This document shows positions 46,345 to 64,000 of a DNA stretch of 64,000 nucleotides, piece by piece (the stretch's first letter is position 1; each line of letters begins with the position of its first letter). A program made the translations under genes and the position numbers. Source of the stretch: Lates calcarifer (Eukaryota > Chordata > Actinopteri > Centropomidae); assembly GCF_001640805.2 (NCBI RefSeq), contig NC_066844.1, forward strand, positions 4,962,277-5,026,276, given 5' to 3'. The notes beneath the pieces are model-generated. The model did no database searches. It had not been told where the DNA came from and worked only from the letters and a program-made list of their open reading frames with translations.

Positions 46345-49300
46345 CTCTGATTTAGCTTTATTAATCAGGTAGCAATACTTTGCACTTTGCTGTTGCACGA
46401 AATGCTGGAAAACAGTTTTATGAATGATACTGTATACTTTAACCTAGCTTCACTACGATGCCTTGTATAAACTCTACTGTAGCCTTGCTGTAGACTTTAG
46501 TGGAGCATGTGTGTCACTGCTCAGCTGCTTCAGCCTCATTATTCCTGGACTGTTCTGTCACGACTCTCAGGGGTTTGTTGATGCCTCCCTCTGTGCTCCC
46601 AGTGCTGAAGTCTGTGTGTCTACCATCGGCCATCAACCTCTGCATGACTGTAGTAAAGTAATACTGAGTGTCAAAACTAACTTCATGCAGAACTTTACTG
46701 CAGTGCAGATGCAGAGGTTTAATTTGGGCTTCAGGTAGCAGTGCAGTTGATTGATGTCAGTATGTTAAAATGCATAAAAAAGACAAGACAAGATAGAAAT
46801 GAAAAAGAATCATTAAAAGAGAGTCTACAGAGGATGAGTCTTTAAAAGTAGAGATGTGTGTCAGAGCAACTCCCCTTTATACTGCATGAGTCTGAGACAA
46901 AAGTTGAAAATTGTGACAGAAACATGGAAAAATCTTAAGTCGTCAATCCTAGATCTCACTGTCAGACTCGTCCACCAGCAGCTGATTGATGGCTTTGGCA
47001 ACCAAAACCTAAATTCAGACAATGTGAGAAACTTGGGGTCAGATACTTTCAGCATGACTGCTGCTATGATCCACATTTACAAACCAACCAATCAGAAATT
47101 ATGCAGAATACACCAGCCTATTTTTTAAAACTCCATTTTCAACTAAACTTTAGGAGGAAAAAACACTTCTTCACGCTTTTCCCCTCCTTCCTCCCTCCTG
47201 TTAGTTTTCGATTCCCCTCTGCTTCCATGTGTTTTTTTTGCACATCGTTTCACTACGATTCACCAGGCACTCGGTGCACAATGTGAGCATCACACTGAGA
47301 GTCTGCTTGAACATGTCCTCTCTTTTTGCACCAAAGATTATCCTCTGATTGACATGACTCTGCCAGCCGGGGATACTGGCATGACCTGAACACACACACA
47401 CTTACACACACTTACACTTTTACACACACACACACAGTGTTAAAACAACTCAAAACCCGTGTTTACTGCAGCAGAGCCACAGTTAATGTTGTTAACGTGT
47501 TGCAACACTTTATCTCCAACCATTTTAAAACACTTAGATAATTTGTTGTTTTTGTGCCTTTATTACAGACAGTGGAGAAATGACGGGAGAGAAAGGAGAG
47601 AAAGTTTAGACTTGAATGTTGCACTTCCTGGTTGACCTTTAACCCCCTAAGCTGCAGGGATGACCAACTTAGAATTAATATTGACTCACCCTGTAGCCAC
47701 TTAAAATCACCACTTGTGCTATGGATGTTAAAATGGCAGAACTAATAGGAAATGTTTCAGCCAGAGTAAGAAATAAATGTTTTATTAGAGGTTTCATTTT
47801 TTCTCCTTTTTGTTAAACATTTGGGAACATTAAGAGTTTTTTTCAGGGTCCATTTTATTGAAATCAGATATCTGTACTGCACTGCATTATTTGTAGCTCA
47901 GAGATTTAGGGACAGTGTGTGTAATGAAATAATCAAAGCTCAAGTTTTTGTCGCTTAAAACCACATCTCATGGTCTTCATTTGTTAATGGAGCGTCACCA
48001 GCTGAAAGACTGTGAGATGTGGTTGAAAGCCATGTAAGATAATTTTCTTTTTAGTATGTTTGTTGCCTCCTGTCTCTGATACAGACAGTGTCTGCTGCTT
48101 CATTACTTTATTTTGATAAATATTAAAGGCACAGAAAGATAAAAATACCCAGTAATTTACAAAAGAAGCAAAGATTATAGAATAGTCTGAAAATGATAAT
48201 CATAGTTTTTCCTATTGATCATCTCATGACCCCTCAGATCTAACACATGATTACTTGTGTGGGTCTCAGGTAACCTATTCAACTTCTCTACCTACTGGAA
48301 AGAATTACAGACGTATAGCATTTTGTTAAAACATAACAATAACTTGAATTTCAAAATTCTCATCAATTTATCTGCTGAAAAAACCCTGCGAACTACTTTC
48401 TAAAGTTTGCTCAGTGCCACAGAACTCTAGCTGAGCGTGAACATTCATTTTGAAACAGTAAATCAAATAAATAAAAATCAGTGGATGAATCTGCCGATGA
48501 CGACAGTGGGATGACGCACATGAATGCACTTGAAAAATCTAAGTAAGAGGACCTTAAGTTCAGACTTTTGTTTGTTGTATGTATTTGTGTTATTTTCGAA
48601 CCAAAAAGCAGCAGATTCTGTAGGAGGAAGTTTGTCCCTGTCAGGCTGCCATGATTTATTGTTTTTTTCTTCTCCTTCGTCGCCGAAAACTTGTTTTATA
48701 TCCGTGTTCTAGTCGAAGGGAAATTCTGTTTTCACACATGGTTTAAAGTGTAAAGCAGCTTCACGTTTAACATCTCAGCCAAACAACGTGCAGGTTTCAT
48801 TTTAAACCTGAAGTGAGTGATATCAGAAACTGCATGATGGGATGTGATCTGAATTCAGCCAAACATGCTGATAAAATTGCATCTGCCATCACACCTCCCA
48901 TAATGCTTTGCTCCACAGTGCTGCTCACTGTGATCAGTTTTTATTCTGTTTCACATCTGTTTACTCTTCTCCACTTAACCGTTTGTTAAACTGGTTGATC
49001 CACATGTTGTGTGACTACCAGCTCCATCCGCTAACAGCTAGCTACTACTAACTAACCAGTATAACTAAACCAGTATGATCAGTAACATCGCGTTTGTATG
49101 ATGCCAACTGTTAGAATACAACAATAAAACAACTTTGGGAAAAATAATTGTTTCTTCATTGTGTTACAGTGGAGAGAGCTGCAGCTGTTAACAAATTATT
49201 TTAACCTTCATTTTTATTTTCACAGTTTTTTACAGTGCTATTTGTCTTTGACCGTTTGACCTTTGACCGCACAACTTTCTTGACCAATCAGATTCACCCT

Positions 49301-49449
49301 ATGGATTCACCGCGTTTTCCAAGACCTCAGCGATTATCTTGGTGAGTACAATATTGTTATCACTGATCACTGGCCATCAAAACCCACGTTCACTCTTTAT
49401 TAACTGAGGCTACACAACCAGTGGATGATCAGTGGAGCTGTTCGTAAGT

Positions 49450-49620
49450 TATTTGTGCCGCCGAACGCCGTTTTTTTCCGGGAGTGGGTGGTGGTGATGG
49501 TCGCTTAGCAACAGCTTCAGTCATCTATGCGTTTAGAATCCTCCCAGGCGCGAGACGTGAGTCGCGGAATCGGAAAATGACGAGACGAGCCGAGCTGAGC
49601 CGAACTGCTTCACTCAACTC
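49450..49620. promoter_or_regulatory. CpG-richer patch with X-box-like site, promoter candidate
   Basis: GGTCGCTTAGCAAC at 49499-49512 fits a degenerate RFX X-box (GTTGCT-A-AGCGACC on the other strand). Several CpGs flank it. It lies about 600 bp before the fer1l4 start codon, but no splice donor links the two convincingly, so its target is open. Confidence 0.3.
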
Positions 49621-49855
49621 ATTAAATTAAGCTATTAAAGTCACCAAATTGACGTGTGATCTGTATTTACTGAATAAAATAAGGAAAGTAACAGTTTGTT
49701 TGTTTTCATAATATAAAATAATGTACTTTTTTCAGCACAAGTGCCAAACTTCATGAAACAAAGTGCCAGGACTTTGCTGCTCTTGTTTTTCAGTGCAGAA
49801 CTTTACATTATGATTGTGTACTTTCACATTGTTGTACTGTAGTGAAGGGGCTGTA

Positions 49856-49970
49856 AGTGTGTGTGTGTGTGTGTGTTTTCTAAGGAGGAAACTAGTTGAG
49901 CAACTCTATTTGCTTTCTCAAACATTAGAAAGGACCTGCCCTAACAGACACACACACACACACACACACT
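49856..49970. repeat. Paired (GT)n and (CA)n tracts upstream of fer1l4
   Basis: (GT)n at 49856-49877 and (CA)n at 49947-49970 are complementary and about 70 bp apart, so a transcript could fold them into a hairpin. Confidence 0.8.
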
Positions 49971-50130
49971 TCTACCTCCTGTCACCCTGTTGGATAGAAA
50001 ACACACTCAGGAGTTAGTTAGTTTCCAGCTGCTGAAGAGAGAGGACGAAAGAGAACAGCTGAGACGACTTTAGAGGGACGCGATGTAGAAAGACAGGTGA
50101 ACAGACAGGTGAACAGGTAACAGCGTCGTC

Positions 50131-64000
<13,870 letters not shown>

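Larger units (their letters stand above)
45664..49830 (+). other. cpne1: cpne1 3' region and cpne1-fer1l4 intergenic sequence
   Basis: No coding exon is recognised. It contains a poly-C run (about 45686-45704), a (GT)n tract (46287-46343), two X-box-like palindromes (46108-46121 and 46244-46257), AATAAA hexamers near 47770, 48470 and 49123, and a CpG-richer patch at 49450-49620 with another X-box-like site (49499-49512). Which hexamer ends cpne1 is unknown. Confidence 0.4.

Overview
This is vertebrate nuclear DNA, almost certainly from a teleost fish and probably a percomorph. The evidence is multi-exon genes with GT-AG introns, long (CA/TG)n and (CT)n microsatellites, a large AT-rich intergenic fraction, and dispersed elements typical of teleosts (Tc1/mariner remnants, short inverted-repeat elements, tRNA-derived SINEs). 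There are no operons, CRISPR arrays or bacterial signals. I assembled six protein-coding genes by joining exons whose splice phases agree and whose proteins I recognise.

Layout, left to right. (1) 1-2.75 kb: no recognised gene; a ~795 bp inverted-repeat element lies at 998-1792. (2) 2.76-9.3 kb, + strand: a DRAM2-like lysosomal/autophagy membrane protein (six coding exons, 271 aa). (3) 11.3-14.5 kb, - strand: the homologue of human C6orf89 (bombesin receptor-activated protein; seven coding exons, 332 aa). (4) 16.6-23.9 kb, +: nfs1, mitochondrial cysteine desulfurase (13 exons, 449 aa, both catalytic residues present). (5) 24.2-33.5 kb, +: rbm12, a CRE-containing promoter, a 5 kb 5'UTR intron and an uninterrupted 902-codon ORF. 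(6) 37.9-45.7 kb, +: cpne1, copine-1 (15 coding exons, 535 aa). (7) 50.1 kb to the right edge, +: fer1l4, a ferlin (31 exons visible, 3' end outside the window).

The order nfs1-rbm12-cpne1-fer1l4 on one strand matches, from memory, human 20q11.22, where FER1L4 is a pseudogene. To my knowledge DRAM2 and C6orf89 lie on other human chromosomes, so a synteny break probably falls between 14.5 and 16.6 kb. The genes do not form one pathway: they cover autophagy/lysosome (dram2), Fe-S cluster biogenesis (nfs1), RNA binding (rbm12), Ca-dependent membrane binding (cpne1, fer1l4) and a Golgi-type membrane protein (C6orf89).

The most notable observations are two independent single-base frame problems in fer1l4 (exon 20, and the exon 27 splice donor), degenerate GTTGCT-type minisatellites on both sides of the rbm12 ORF with RFX X-box-like palindromes in and around the locus, a 37 bp perfect copy of a C6orf89 coding exon/splice-site segment 3.4 kb away inside a small local duplication, and complementary (TG)n/(CA)n tracts bracketing short fer1l4 and cpne1 exons. 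I saw no convincing wholly new biological system.
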